This document shows positions 36,876-46,210 of a stretch of DNA of 64,000 nt, in pieces. The translations under genes were made by a program, and so were the position numbers. The stretch's first letter is position 1. Every line of letters begins with the position of its first letter. Origin of the DNA: Chrysiogenes arsenatis DSM 11915 (GTDB lineage: Bacteria; Chrysiogenota; Chrysiogenetes; Chrysiogenales; Chrysiogenaceae). The DNA lies in assembly GCF_000469585.1 (NCBI RefSeq), contig NZ_AWNK01000006.1:246178-310177 (forward strand). Reading direction: 5' to 3'. The notes beneath the pieces were generated by a model. It had not been told where the DNA came from and did not search any database. It worked only from the letters and a program-made list of their open reading frames with translations.

Positions 36876-39644
36876 ATGAAAATACGCATTCCAAAACCAC
36901 TTCTCTTTTTTGGCGTTGTTGCGCTTGCGATGTCGGCAGTCGTGTTTTTCCTGTTGGTGCATAACTATGATTCCCAGCAGCAACGAACTGCCGCCCAGCA
37001 CGGTGCGAGCGTTGATGCGGGGTATCGGGCTACGCTCAACATGTTCCGCCTCAACGCGGACACTCATTTTCAAACGCAACTCAATACGCTACCCATTGTT
37101 GCGATATTAGAGCAGGCGATTGAAACGGAGGATCGTGCTCTGCGCGATATTTTACGTAAGCAGCTCCGTCAATTGCTCGACACGGAATATCAGATTATGT
37201 TTCAGCAGGGGCTTAAAGGGCTTCACTTTGTTTTTCAAGATGGAACCACTTTTTACCGCTTTCACAATCCAAGCCAGCATAGCGACTCCATTTTTGCGAT
37301 TCGTCCTGCTATGCGTCAGGCAATCGAACAAAACACGATGGTGGTTGGCATGGAAGGGGGGCGGTCTTGGCCGGCGTACCGTCACATTTACCCACTGCAA
37401 ACTCCTGAAGGAAAGCGGTTGGGAATTATCGAAATTTCACTCCCTTTTGATATTATTCAGCGCGAACTGGTCAAGATACTTCCTGGCTTCGCGATTAACC
37501 TTATCCTCCACCGCAACGAGTCGTTTGATAAGGTGTTCACCGAGCGGCAAGATCTTTTCACCCCGTCGCGCATTCACGCCGATTACTTTTGCGAAAATGA
37601 GCATGTTTCGCAGAGCACCCAAGCGTTTACTCATTCACCACTGGCAGAGCATTTAAGCTACGCGTTGGCCAATTCGCCAACCGCTCGGGCACGAATGGAT
37701 CAGCAACAGAGCTTTTCCTTGCCCATTCTTGAAGCCCAAAAAGGGTATATCGCTACGTTCCTCGCTATTGAGGATCTCAATAGGACGTTTATCGGGTATG
37801 TTGTCGCGCTCAGCGAAGCTCCTATCCTGATTGAACAAAGACGCGTGGTCTGGGGGCAGTTTTTTGGTGGTTTACTCTTGGCTGTCATGAGCGCCATTGC
37901 CCTGTGGTTTGTAGGGCGTAGTTGGGAAACGCTGGAAAAAGAGCGGCAAAAGCTGGCAGTGATTACCGATACGATTCCCGATGGTCTCTGTGTTGTGGAG
38001 CATAGTCGCGGTACGGTGACCCTTTGCAACCGCGGGGCGAGCGAAATTCTGGGCTACCCGCCTGATATGATTATCGGGCAAGTGGCGCACGATCTTTTTC
38101 ACCGTCATTCCCAAAATGATGTGACTCTAGAGAATTGCCCCATCTACCAAGCCACTCATCAGGGGGAGTCGTTTCGCGGTGAAGTGGAGTTGGTTAATGC
38201 CGCCGGTCACGTATTTCCCGCCGAAGTTGCGAGCCAGCCGATCTATAATACTGAGCGAAGTTCGGTCTTAGTGTTTCGCGATATTACGGCTCGTAAAGAA
38301 GCCGAAGAGAATATTCGCCATCTGGCGTTTTACGATGCTCTTACCAGCTTGCCGAACCGTCATTTACTGCTTGACCGTTTGGGGCACGCAGCGGCGGGCG
38401 CAAAACGGAATAGCCAGAACTGCGCGCTCCTGCTTTTAGACCTCGACCACTTTAAGAATCTCAACGATACCCAAGGGCATGCCATTGGTGATCAATGGCT
38501 GGTCGAAATCGCCCGTCGTTTTTTACAAACGATGCGCAAGTCCGATACGGTAGCGCGGTTGGGGGGAGATGAGTTCGCTATTCTCCTTGAAGATCTCGGC
38601 GCGGAACGGGAAGAAGCAGCCCAGCGTGCGGAACGGACGGCGGAAAAGATTCTCGATCAACTTGATATCCCTTTCACCTTTCATGGCGATGCGCAAGGAA
38701 CTGATGCCGCTAAGGTTGCGGCTTACCGTGGTGCCGGAAGCATTGGCATTACCCTTTTTTCAAGTGATGATGAACAGGGTGATACCATTATTAAGCACGC
38801 CGAAATGGCGATGTATACAGCAAAAGAGTCGGGGCGGGGTACGACGCGCTTCTTTGATCCAACAATGCAGACGACGCTGGAGCTTCGCGCTGCGCTAGAA
38901 CGCGATCTGCGGCGAGCCATCGATGCGCAAGAGTTTCTGCTCTATTTCCAGCCACAAGTGAACGAAAATGGGGGAGTGATAGGGGCAGAAGCCCTCGTCC
39001 GCTGGCAGCACCCCACGCGCGGGTTAATATCGCCCACGCTGTTTATTCCGATTGCAGAAGAAACGGGCTTGATTGTCCCCATCGGGCGTTGGGTGCTCGA
39101 AGCGGCGTGTCAGCAATTGCGGCGCTGGCAAGAGTGCCCCAGTACGCAACACTTGTTTCTTTCGGTGAATGTGAGCCATCGTCAATTTGGTCAGCCTGAT
39201 TTTGTGGAACACCTCCAGACAGTGGTGCATCAAACTGGTATTGACCCCGCCTTCCTAAAGTTAGAGTTGACCGAAAGCATGGTGCACCGCGAACTCGAAG
39301 CAACGATTGAACGGATGTACGCGATTCAGGCGATGCAGATCAGCTTTTCGATGGACGATTTTGGCACGGGCTATTCATGCCTGAGTTCGCTCAAACGACT
39401 GCCACTCAATCAACTAAAAGTTGATAAATCGTTTGTCGATGATATTCCGCACGACCCCAACGCCGCCGCCATTGTCCGTACGATCGTCAATATGGGGCAA
39501 ATTTTGGGGCTGGAAGTTATCGCCGAAGGGGTAGAAACGGAAGAGCAACGGCAGTTCTTGCAGTCCATTGGGTGCCGCGCGCATCAAGGGTATCTGTTCG
39601 GTAAGCCGCGCGCAGTGATGGAGCCAACCGATATTTTAAAATGA
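36876..39644 (+). CDS. Membrane PAS-GGDEF-EAL c-di-GMP enzyme
   Basis: A 922-residue protein: helix about 8-28, periplasmic Cache-like sensor (about 30-325; FRFHNPSQHSDSIFAIRPAM region), helix about 330-350, PAS (about 360-470), GGDEF (about 475-645) and EAL (about 655-915). GGDEF is intact with an RxxD inhibitory site (RKSD); EAL carries EALVRW, ELTES, DDFGTGYS, KVDKSFV and EGVET, so both activities are possible. An insert of about 20 residues (DAQGTDAAKVAAYRGAGS) interrupts the GGDEF domain after the active site. Near-identical 23-bp repeats flank it. Third gene of the kinase-chemoreceptor operon. Confidence 0.93.
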   Translation: MKIRIPKPLLFFGVVALAMSAVVFFLLVHNYDSQQQRTAAQHGASVDAGYRATLNMFRLNADTHFQTQLNTLPIVAILEQAIETEDRALRDILRKQLRQLLDTEYQIMFQQGLKGLHFVFQDGTTFYRFHNPSQHSDSIFAIRPAMRQAIEQNTMVVGMEGGRSWPAYRHIYPLQTPEGKRLGIIEISLPFDIIQRELVKILPGFAINLILHRNESFDKVFTERQDLFTPSRIHADYFCENEHVSQSTQAFTHSPLAEHLSYALANSPTARARMDQQQSFSLPILEAQKGYIATFLAIEDLNRTFIGYVVALSEAPILIEQRRVVWGQFFGGLLLAVMSAIALWFVGRSWETLEKERQKLAVITDTIPDGLCVVEHSRGTVTLCNRGASEILGYPPDMIIGQVAHDLFHRHSQNDVTLENCPIYQATHQGESFRGEVELVNAAGHVFPAEVASQPIYNTERSSVLVFRDITARKEAEENIRHLAFYDALTSLPNRHLLLDRLGHAAAGAKRNSQNCALLLLDLDHFKNLNDTQGHAIGDQWLVEIARRFLQTMRKSDTVARLGGDEFAILLEDLGAEREEAAQRAERTAEKILDQLDIPFTFHGDAQGTDAAKVAAYRGAGSIGITLFSSDDEQGDTIIKHAEMAMYTAKESGRGTTRFFDPTMQTTLELRAALERDLRRAIDAQEFLLYFQPQVNENGGVIGAEALVRWQHPTRGLISPTLFIPIAEETGLIVPIGRWVLEAACQQLRRWQECPSTQHLFLSVNVSHRQFGQPDFVEHLQTVVHQTGIDPAFLKLELTESMVHRELEATIERMYAIQAMQISFSMDDFGTGYSCLSSLKRLPLNQLKVDKSFVDDIPHDPNAAAIVRTIVNMGQILGLEVIAEGVETEEQRQFLQSIGCRAHQGYLFGKPRAVMEPTDILK

Positions 39645-39708
39645 TGCGCAACCGCTGCTGTCGCCAGTGAAGCTCATCCAGTATTACGATCCATGATTGT
39701 ATTCCAAA
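39644..39708 (-). pseudogene. Chimeric scar: chemoreceptor-end repeat fused to a decayed porin-gene fragment
   Basis: Positions 39644-39666 repeat the end of the chemoreceptor gene (21/23). Positions 39664-39708 match the porin gene at 41419-41463 in 42 of 45 bases, in the same orientation. Read in the porin frame on the minus strand the fragment gives LEYNHGS-stop-YWMSFTG against LEYNQGSQYWMSFTG, so it is a dead remnant of a porin gene copy. Confidence 0.7.
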
Positions 39709-39729
39709 GCGAAAAACACCCCACTCTAG

Positions 39730-40965
39730 CTAAAGCGCATCAACAACTTCCACTCTATTACGCCCACCGCCTTTGGCAAGGTAAAGTGCTTGGTCTGCTT
39801 TGCCCAGCGCTACCTGCATTTCCCGGTCACTCGGATTGCGCAACGCAGCCACACCGAGACTAATTGTAATGGCTAACTCGGAGTCATTCCACACAAATGG
39901 ATTTTTCTCTATAATACCCCGTATACGTTCGGCAATAGCCCGTGCCGTTTCCAGCGTTGTTTCAGGCAAAACTACCAAAAACTCCTCGCCACCAAAGCGC
40001 CCGAACAAATCGCTTTCGCGCAACACAGAAGCGATCCGTGCACACACCTCTTTCAAAACAAAATCGCCTGCCTGATGTCCGCAGGTATCATTCACTTTTT
40101 TAAAATAATCAACATCTATGAGAATAAGGCTGTGGGACGCCAACGAGCAGGTACCATGCTGCCCATTACCATATAGCGAAAGCCGCTCACGCGCTTGGGT
40201 AAGCACTTCGTTACGCACAAGGACACCTGTAAGACCATCAATCGTAGCCTGTTGCTTGAGTTGACGCTGTGCAGATGCCAACCGACTTGTCAATATACGC
40301 ACAACTATCATTGAAGGGGCAAAAACGAGAATAAGAACAATCCCAAGAAGCGTTACATTCTCGGCTATCAGATTTTTTCCTGCCTCCGCGTAACGGGTAA
40401 CGTCCTTATATATCTCAAAGGCACCAACAACCGTACCATCTGCTGTTTGAATGGGAACATATGTTTCAACCACATCGATACCAAATACCTGCTCACCCTT
40501 TAAGTCAACCATGCTGCCCTTACGCTTCATAGAGGCATCGACTTCACCAGCCAGAGCACGCTGCAAGCGCGGGTTGTCGCTATCTAACATGCCAATAATA
40601 GCAGAGTCGGTGCTGTAAACCACCCGACCAGACTGATTGAATATCTTGATCTTATGGATCTCAAAGGGAAACAAGAAGCGACGGATGGTATAATCGAATT
40701 CCTGCGCCTGATCACTTTCAATGTAAACCCGAGTCTGATCGTTTACCTGCTGCTGCAAAATCATGTCAGAATAGGTTTCCAACAGCGCTTGCGCTACATG
40801 AGTCGCATCATCCTGAGCATCGACAGCAATTTGGTTCGTTATCGTTTTTTGCATACCATACGCTGAAAAAAACGCAATCATGCCGATAGATACTATGCCA
40901 AGTACAACAATAAGCGCAAAGAAGTGTTTGACAGAATCAGCAGGATACAACACGGCAATACGCAT
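39730..40965 (-). CDS. Membrane diguanylate cyclase with Cache-like sensor
   Basis: A 411-residue protein with two membrane helices (about 12-35 and 205-225) around a periplasmic sensor of about 165 residues, then GGDEF. The active site is GGEEF with an RESD inhibitory site five residues upstream. The start is ATG 40965 behind AAGGGG; a small dyad GCTAAC-N6-GTTAGC (40981-40998) lies just upstream and may be an operator. It is transcribed against the kinase operon and follows the porin terminator on the same strand. Confidence 0.9.
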   Translation of the reverse strand: MRIAVLYPADSVKHFFALIVVLGIVSIGMIAFFSAYGMQKTITNQIAVDAQDDATHVAQALLETYSDMILQQQVNDQTRVYIESDQAQEFDYTIRRFLFPFEIHKIKIFNQSGRVVYSTDSAIIGMLDSDNPRLQRALAGEVDASMKRKGSMVDLKGEQVFGIDVVETYVPIQTADGTVVGAFEIYKDVTRYAEAGKNLIAENVTLLGIVLILVFAPSMIVVRILTSRLASAQRQLKQQATIDGLTGVLVRNEVLTQARERLSLYGNGQHGTCSLASHSLILIDVDYFKKVNDTCGHQAGDFVLKEVCARIASVLRESDLFGRFGGEEFLVVLPETTLETARAIAERIRGIIEKNPFVWNDSELAITISLGVAALRNPSDREMQVALGKADQALYLAKGGGRNRVEVVDAL

Positions 40966-41110
40966 AAAAACCCCTTGCACGCTAACAATAGCGTTAGCAC
41001 CAGCCACTCAATGGAACGAGCATAAACCTACATCACGTTCCAAAATCGCACAAGCACTCTATCACAAGTATTGTTATGAACGTCGCCGTATTGATTCCTT
41101 CATGTTCAAT

Positions 41111-41146
41111 GAAAATCCCCGCTTACTAAATAAAGCAAGCGGGGAT
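41111..41146 (-). terminator. Intrinsic terminator of the cytochrome-porin operon
   Basis: 10-bp stem ATCCCCGCTT/AAGCGGGGAT with a 12-base loop, followed on the minus strand by a short T run (TTTTC). It lies 20 bp after the porin stop. Confidence 0.75.
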
Positions 41147-41165
41147 ACAAAGCTATTGCGCTAAA

Positions 41166-43088
41166 TTAGTAACGGAATTTCATTTGTAGATAGAAGTTCT
41201 GTGCTTTGTCGACGACTGGCATAAACGTATCGGCCACTTTCATGCTGTCGTTAATTTCGACCGGAGCGCCAAGCTGTGAGCCGGATCCAGTGTATTTGTA
41301 GTCATACAATTGAGCGCCGAGCTGTACTTCGAGATTCTTAAAGAAGGTGTGGGCGTAATAGCCTTCCCATACTTGACCGCGTGCCGCCAGTTTAGAACCA
41401 ATCGTATCATCCGCTGCACCAGTGAAGCTCATCCAGTATTGCGACCCCTGATTGTATTCCAAACCGACTCGCCCTTCCCATGGCAGCGCATACGAACCAC
41501 CAACATAGATGGAGTGACCGGTACGTGATTTGGTGAGTGAAGAGTAGTCGGGATTTCCCATGGCATCGAAAGCAATATCATTCAGCAGGCCAACTTTACC
41601 GGTCATCATAGCAAACGGATTGCGGCTATACTGGCCGTTAGGGCGAGTTTTAGAGTAACCGTAGTTGACAAACCACTTGAGGCCGAAGTTGTCACCCTGA
41701 AACAGTAGCGATGCCATGTCGAGATCGCCAAGGTGCTTGGTCGGCTCGATGCGTGATACGAAGCCATCCCAGTTTTGCGTTATGCCGGTAATCGTATCGC
41801 CAAAACCACGTTCTCCATCGTTATTGGTGTCCTGGAAGTTTACGATGTACGGCATCACGGTGGTGCCGCTAAAGCCATCGGTCACCTCAAAGGCACGCGC
41901 GTAACTCATGATCGCTTTGTACTGATGATCGTCGTACGCTTGCAGGATAATACCAAAGAGGTTGACGTCATTGAGTTCTGGCACAGCCGAACCATTCGTC
42001 GCGCTCATAGCATTGCCATTTTGGTTTTCAAAGCCAATACCGTAGCAGAGCTTCAGGTAGAGACCGGGAATTTCGGTTAACTCATCGAAATTCAGTTGAT
42101 AACTGAAGCCGTCAAACTCCCACTGGATCATGTTTGCCAATGGCGACCCACCAAGCGGAGTCCCTTTTTTGACTTCCAATGGTGCCCCTTCCGTTGATGG
42201 GCGACGGCCAAAGCTAAACGTTGAAGGGATGGTAAACGTGTCAAAGCTGGCGGTCACAAACGCCCGCTCCACGGAAAGATCAACACCATCTGGCGACGAT
42301 GATTTGACACCATCGAATCCCATAGAGCCGGGAGTTCCATTCATCCACTTCACGTTAGCGCTATCGCCAAATGCTTTGTACATGGCAAGCGTTGCGCCGA
42401 AGTGAAGGTTAGGATTTGGCTTGGCATCAACGTGCAAGCGAAGTTTATTTTTCAGGAGAGAATCGTTGTCGGCATCGAATTTGTCGAGTTGGTTAGGATT
42501 CATGCTGGCGAACATGCCATTAGCAGCCGCATTTTCAGCAGCGCTTAACGTTCCATCAACGGTATTCTGGCCAGAACGCTTCTCAATAAAATCTATGAGA
42601 AATGGATTACCAGTGCCGCCTAACATCACGGAAGTACCATTACCAAGTGCTCCACCCATTTGCGCAACCAGCGATTGAGGCTGAAAACTCTGCGACATCG
42701 CACCCATATTGGCGAATGTCATATTACCAACAACCCCTGGCATTGCCATCAACATATCCATTGCCGGTTTTTTAATCCCACGCAAATCTTTGTACTTTTG
42801 CTGCTCAACGTACGTGGTAAAGTCGACACTCCAATCCAGTTTATCGGTGATCGACTTGCGTTGCGCTTGGCGGAGTGCCCGCTCCATAGTTTTGCTTTGG
42901 TCGACTTGCTTTTCTTGTTGTACCTTTAGCTGCTCAACTTGCTGTTCTTGTTGTGTTTTCAGTTGGAGCAACTGTTGCTGTAATTCATTGATCTGTTGTT
43001 GCAATGCATCAATATTGACGGAAGCAAACGAAGGAACGCTCAGAGCAGCGACCGCGAGTGCGGCCAAAAGTACCTTTTTCTGTCTCAT
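41166..43088 (-). CDS. DUF3373-type outer-membrane beta-barrel (porin-like)
   Basis: A 640-residue exported protein: signal peptide (about 1-23, ends SFA), a Gln-rich coiled coil (about 25-75, LQQQINELQQQLLQLKTQQ), then a large barrel with alternating aromatic strands that ends in the outer-membrane signature FRY. It resembles DUF3373 proteins. A Met/Gly-rich, loop-like region lies at about 108-160. ATG 43088 is preceded by GAGGAG; a TTG nine bases upstream is less likely. The upstream cytochrome gene is 33 bp away. Substrate unknown; a decayed partial copy lies at 39664-39708. Confidence 0.85.
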   Translation of the reverse strand: MRQKKVLLAALAVAALSVPSFASVNIDALQQQINELQQQLLQLKTQQEQQVEQLKVQQEKQVDQSKTMERALRQAQRKSITDKLDWSVDFTTYVEQQKYKDLRGIKKPAMDMLMAMPGVVGNMTFANMGAMSQSFQPQSLVAQMGGALGNGTSVMLGGTGNPFLIDFIEKRSGQNTVDGTLSAAENAAANGMFASMNPNQLDKFDADNDSLLKNKLRLHVDAKPNPNLHFGATLAMYKAFGDSANVKWMNGTPGSMGFDGVKSSSPDGVDLSVERAFVTASFDTFTIPSTFSFGRRPSTEGAPLEVKKGTPLGGSPLANMIQWEFDGFSYQLNFDELTEIPGLYLKLCYGIGFENQNGNAMSATNGSAVPELNDVNLFGIILQAYDDHQYKAIMSYARAFEVTDGFSGTTVMPYIVNFQDTNNDGERGFGDTITGITQNWDGFVSRIEPTKHLGDLDMASLLFQGDNFGLKWFVNYGYSKTRPNGQYSRNPFAMMTGKVGLLNDIAFDAMGNPDYSSLTKSRTGHSIYVGGSYALPWEGRVGLEYNQGSQYWMSFTGAADDTIGSKLAARGQVWEGYYAHTFFKNLEVQLGAQLYDYKYTGSGSQLGAPVEINDSMKVADTFMPVVDKAQNFYLQMKFRY

Positions 43089-43121
43089 AATTTTCAACTC
43101 CTCAGAATAATATTTACTGTT

Positions 43122-43457
43122 TTACCCACAGGTCGCAGGTTGTGGCGAATCAAGAGCGCCGTCGTGCAGATAACGGTAAATATTTTTCAAATCCTGCTCT
43201 TTGACTTTCTCTTTCCACTCCGCAGCACAAGGCAACGCCATCATGTTGTCAAGGCGCTCAATCCACTGTTCCATCGTAAAGGTGTTCGGATTCATATCAC
43301 TTGCTTTCGCGCCATCATGACATGTACGGCATTCTTTCTTGAACACGAATCTCCCGCGTGGCCCCTTGCCATCTTCTGGTGGCGCAGCGATAGCTGATAC
43401 TGCAAAAAAAACAGCAGATGCGACAATTGCTCCAGTTAACAGTGCTTTGAGCTTCAT
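43122..43457 (-). CDS. Small periplasmic c-type cytochrome
   Basis: A 111-residue exported protein with a signal peptide (about 1-25, AIA cleavage) and one heme motif, Cys43-x2-Cys46-His47 (ECRTCHDG). Met residues at about 52, 59 and 68 are possible distal ligands. Two extra cysteines (ALPCAAEW and C-terminal TCG) could form a disulfide. ATG 43457 sits seven bases behind GGAGG; longer readings include the ribosome site and are unlikely. It heads an operon with the DUF3373 barrel, suggesting electron transfer near the outer membrane (inference). Confidence 0.85.
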   Translation of the reverse strand: MKLKALLTGAIVASAVFFAVSAIAAPPEDGKGPRGRFVFKKECRTCHDGAKASDMNPNTFTMEQWIERLDNMMALPCAAEWKEKVKEQDLKNIYRYLHDGALDSPQPATCG

Positions 43458-44075
43458 CTTCCATCCTCCAAGTAACATTTCCCGTCGTATGACAGGGTAG
43501 CATCCCATTTTGACCTAAGATTCACATAGCAATATCCACCTATGGGATTTGAAAACAATTACTACTTGAGAATCTGTCCATCTAATTACAGGGATAATTG
43601 TGCATATAATTCAACAGAAAAATTTCAGCAAGTGATTTTTTCTACAAAACTTTTCGCATAAGAATTTACCCGTAAAACCAAACTTATTAATGGCGCTTTG
43701 GCAATATGGCAAAACCTACAATAACTGTAGTGCCAACGAATTACCAAGGGGTTATTAACGCTCGTTGCGTCCATAGAGGTGACCGCGCTATAGATAGAAA
43801 CACATAAATATAATATGAATAAAAAATATCTTTATATCTTCTAGAAAAAAGATCCCATCGTGCGCAAAGTTTACCCACAGCATCACCACTTCACGCTCAA
43901 CAAAACCCACGGTATACATCCCGCTGGTGCTCACATGGAATGTTTCACAAACGATTGGCTGACTTTTTGCATTTTAACCATTAAACTAAAAATAGTGAAT
44001 CCTAGCGCCGCAGCTGCCCGCTTGATGCGCTTTACACGATGTACAATGTTCCAATTTTAACCTATGAGGTGCTCC
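43458..44075. other. Non-coding divergent region between cytochrome and DUF4405 genes
   Basis: About 620 bp, AT-rich, no convincing gene. It holds one dyad (CTACA-N5-TGTAG, 43716-43730) and AT-rich promoter-like stretches near 43800-43850 and 43970-44000. Short open frames here lack ribosome sites. Confidence 0.55.
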
Positions 44076-44714
44076 ATGTCGAACAGACCAGCTTCCACAT
44101 TCCTTATGCGCCGTTTCACTTCGCTTTTTTTGGGCTTTTGCGCACTCGTCTCGCTCGTTTCAGGCTTTGTATTGTATGTCGTCCCTGCAGGTCGCTTGGC
44201 GGACTGGAATGGTTGGAGCTTGTTTGGTTTGAGCAAAAGCGAATGGGGAAGCTTGCATACGATCCCAAGTTTCTTCTTTTTCGTGCTGCTTCTGTTTCAT
44301 CTCTTTTATAACTGGAACGTGCTTATGGCGTACCTAAAAGACCGCATTTCGCGCTCATTCACCCTGACGAAAGAGCTGGTAATTGCGGTTGTTTTGACAC
44401 TGATAGTCATACATGGCTCCATCGTGCAGTATCAACCATTCGGTGCAATAATGCATTTTGGCGAATACACAAAAGGACTTTGGTATCAAGGCGAAAAGCA
44501 GAATCCCCCGTTCGGCCATGCCGAGCTTGCCTCAATGAAATCGCTTAGCCAGAAGATGGGATTTAAAACAAAATCGGTCTTACTTCTTCTACAAGAATCA
44601 GGGTTTCCTGAAGTAACACCTGACACGACGCTTGCGGATCTTGCACAGCAGTCGGGAAAGACACCCGCGCACATCTTTGACCAGATCGCCAATGATGACC
44701 GCGCGTACGAGTAA
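44076..44714 (+). CDS. DUF4405-domain membrane protein
   Basis: A 212-residue protein with three to four membrane helices (about 17-38, 60-80, 98-118). The segment RLADWNGWSLFGLSKSEWGSLHTIPSFFFFVLLLFHLFYNW is typical of DUF4405, with His residues in paired helices that could bind heme as in cytochrome b561-like proteins (inference). The C-terminal 70 residues are soluble. Start ATG 44076 behind GAGGTGCTCC; an ATG 12 bases upstream overlaps the ribosome site. Followed by a phosphodiesterase-like gene after 24 bp. Confidence 0.8.
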   Translation: MSNRPASTFLMRRFTSLFLGFCALVSLVSGFVLYVVPAGRLADWNGWSLFGLSKSEWGSLHTIPSFFFFVLLLFHLFYNWNVLMAYLKDRISRSFTLTKELVIAVVLTLIVIHGSIVQYQPFGAIMHFGEYTKGLWYQGEKQNPPFGHAELASMKSLSQKMGFKTKSVLLLLQESGFPEVTPDTTLADLAQQSGKTPAHIFDQIANDDRAYE

Positions 44715-44738
44715 CACGCACTCTACCGGGAGAACTGC

Positions 44739-45539
44739 ATGTATCTGATTATTTTTGCCATATGCCTGAACGTGTTTTTGTCTATAAACGCACTGTCGGC
44801 TTCACCAATGCCGCCGATGCAAGTTGTTGTTGTTTCTATCGATGCGCTTCATCCCAATGCTCTTACCAAAGAGAATAGCCCGCATCTTGTGGATATTATG
44901 CAGCGCGGCCACTACACGCTACGTGGCACCAGCACGCAGCCACCAAAAACACTCATTGCGCACAGCGCCATGATAACTGGCCATGAACAGCGGCAAAACA
45001 ATGACTGGAAGCCGGGCGAGCCGACTATTGCCGGATCAACGATTTTCGATTGGGCGAAAAGCAAGGGGATGGCAACCGCCTTCTATTATAGCAAGCCAAA
45101 ATTAGGCTACTTGCAGAGCCGTGCTGTCGATAGTGCGGCTCTCAGCCCAGATGACGCTCAGGGTCATGCCGAGCGGTTTCTCGCAAAAAATGCACATGCC
45201 TTTGCCTTCGTGCACATCAGCGGCCTAGATTGGCAAGGGCCGGTGACCGGTTGGCTTTCACCAGGCTACAACGAAGTACTCCGCTTTATTGACAAAGAAC
45301 TCAAGACACTTATTGATAGTTTGGCAGCACGAAAAAACTTTCTTTTGATTGTCACCAGCGACCATGCTGGACACGGCAAAATTCACGGCTCTGACCATCC
45401 TGAAGACGACAAGCTCCCGCTGATCGCATGGAGCGACACGTGCAACACCTCACACGTGACTGATAAAATATTTCATGTCACCATGCTCGCATCAACTATC
45501 GAAAGCCTCCTACGGCAGTGCGTGCTGCCGCCAAAATAG
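44739..45539 (+). CDS. Alkaline phosphatase-superfamily phosphodiesterase
   Basis: A 266-residue exported protein (signal peptide about 1-21) of the type I phosphodiesterase/nucleotide pyrophosphatase group. VVVSIDALHPNAL carries the first metal Asp, PPKTLIAHSAMITG contains the likely Thr nucleophile, and TSDHAGHG plus GSDHPEDDKLP give the metal-binding Asp/His pairs. It probably hydrolyses phospho-esters in the periplasm. Somewhat short for the family (often 400 or more). Start behind CCGGGAGAACTGC. Confidence 0.8.
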   Translation: MYLIIFAICLNVFLSINALSASPMPPMQVVVVSIDALHPNALTKENSPHLVDIMQRGHYTLRGTSTQPPKTLIAHSAMITGHEQRQNNDWKPGEPTIAGSTIFDWAKSKGMATAFYYSKPKLGYLQSRAVDSAALSPDDAQGHAERFLAKNAHAFAFVHISGLDWQGPVTGWLSPGYNEVLRFIDKELKTLIDSLAARKNFLLIVTSDHAGHGKIHGSDHPEDDKLPLIAWSDTCNTSHVTDKIFHVTMLASTIESLLRQCVLPPK

Positions 45540-45571
45540 GCGTTCCAGCAGCTCTGGCAAGAGCTTTTCCA

Positions 45572-46210
45572 CTATGAACCCTGCAATAACTGAGGATGCA
45601 CGCGGCGCAGAAAAACGATCAAGAGTCCAGTCACGACCCCTTCGGCAATAATCAGCGGTGCATGAGCCATCATAAAAAACGTTATCGCCGTACGCTCGGT
45701 GCTGCCATGAAGTGCTGCAGGAAGAAAACCGATAACAATCCCTGCAAAAATCAGCACCGCCAATGCAGCTCCAAGCGCTCCAGCAAATCCACCAATAATC
45801 AGCGCGCACCTTTCTGACTGACATTTCGCGGTTCCTATCCGAAAGAGCATCATGGCTATGAGCGCCGGAGCACCGAGCATGATTCCGTTCACTCCCAATG
45901 TTGTAATGCCACCATGCCCGAATAGTATGGCTTGAAGAAAGAGACCGATAAGGATTGCCGGAACCGCATACACACCCAACAACACGCCAAGCATACCGCA
46001 AAGCGTCAGGTGAACGCTGGCGGGAGGGATAGGGATAGCGATGGAGCTCAAAACAAAAAAAGCGGCACTGAGCAGAGCGGCTTTTGGTATTCCGGCACGA
46101 GGATTGGAGGAACGATTGATCTGCCTGAGCGCGTACCACGTAGCAATACCTGTAGCCACAAATCCGCCAAGAACTGCGGGAAGAGGAAGAAGTCCATCAG
46201 GTATGTGCAT
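45572..46210 (-). CDS. cbiM: CbiM-type cobalt/nickel transport S component
   Basis: A 212-residue integral membrane protein with about six helices, beginning MHIPDGLLP. The N-terminal Met-His loops inward to bind the metal ion in CbiM/NikM proteins. The ATP-driven partners (CbiQ, CbiO) are absent from the window: the gene ends 33 bp from a convergent phosphodiesterase gene. It overlaps its upstream partner by one base (TGATG). Whether it moves Co or Ni is not decidable here, but a B12-dependent mutase is encoded in this window. Confidence 0.9.
   Translation of the reverse strand: MHIPDGLLPLPAVLGGFVATGIATWYALRQINRSSNPRAGIPKAALLSAAFFVLSSIAIPIPPASVHLTLCGMLGVLLGVYAVPAILIGLFLQAILFGHGGITTLGVNGIMLGAPALIAMMLFRIGTAKCQSERCALIIGGFAGALGAALAVLIFAGIVIGFLPAALHGSTERTAITFFMMAHAPLIIAEGVVTGLLIVFLRRVHPQLLQGS

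Noticed and set aside
43860-44060. Possible small gene in the gap before the DUF4405 gene
   Set aside because: No ribosome site, no hydrophobic or conserved pattern, and a non-ATG start.
45510-46139. 209-codon minus-strand frame overlapping cbiM
   Set aside because: cbiM in the neighbouring frame has the MHIPDG start and a clear membrane pattern; this frame is Arg/Ser/Cys-rich and patternless.
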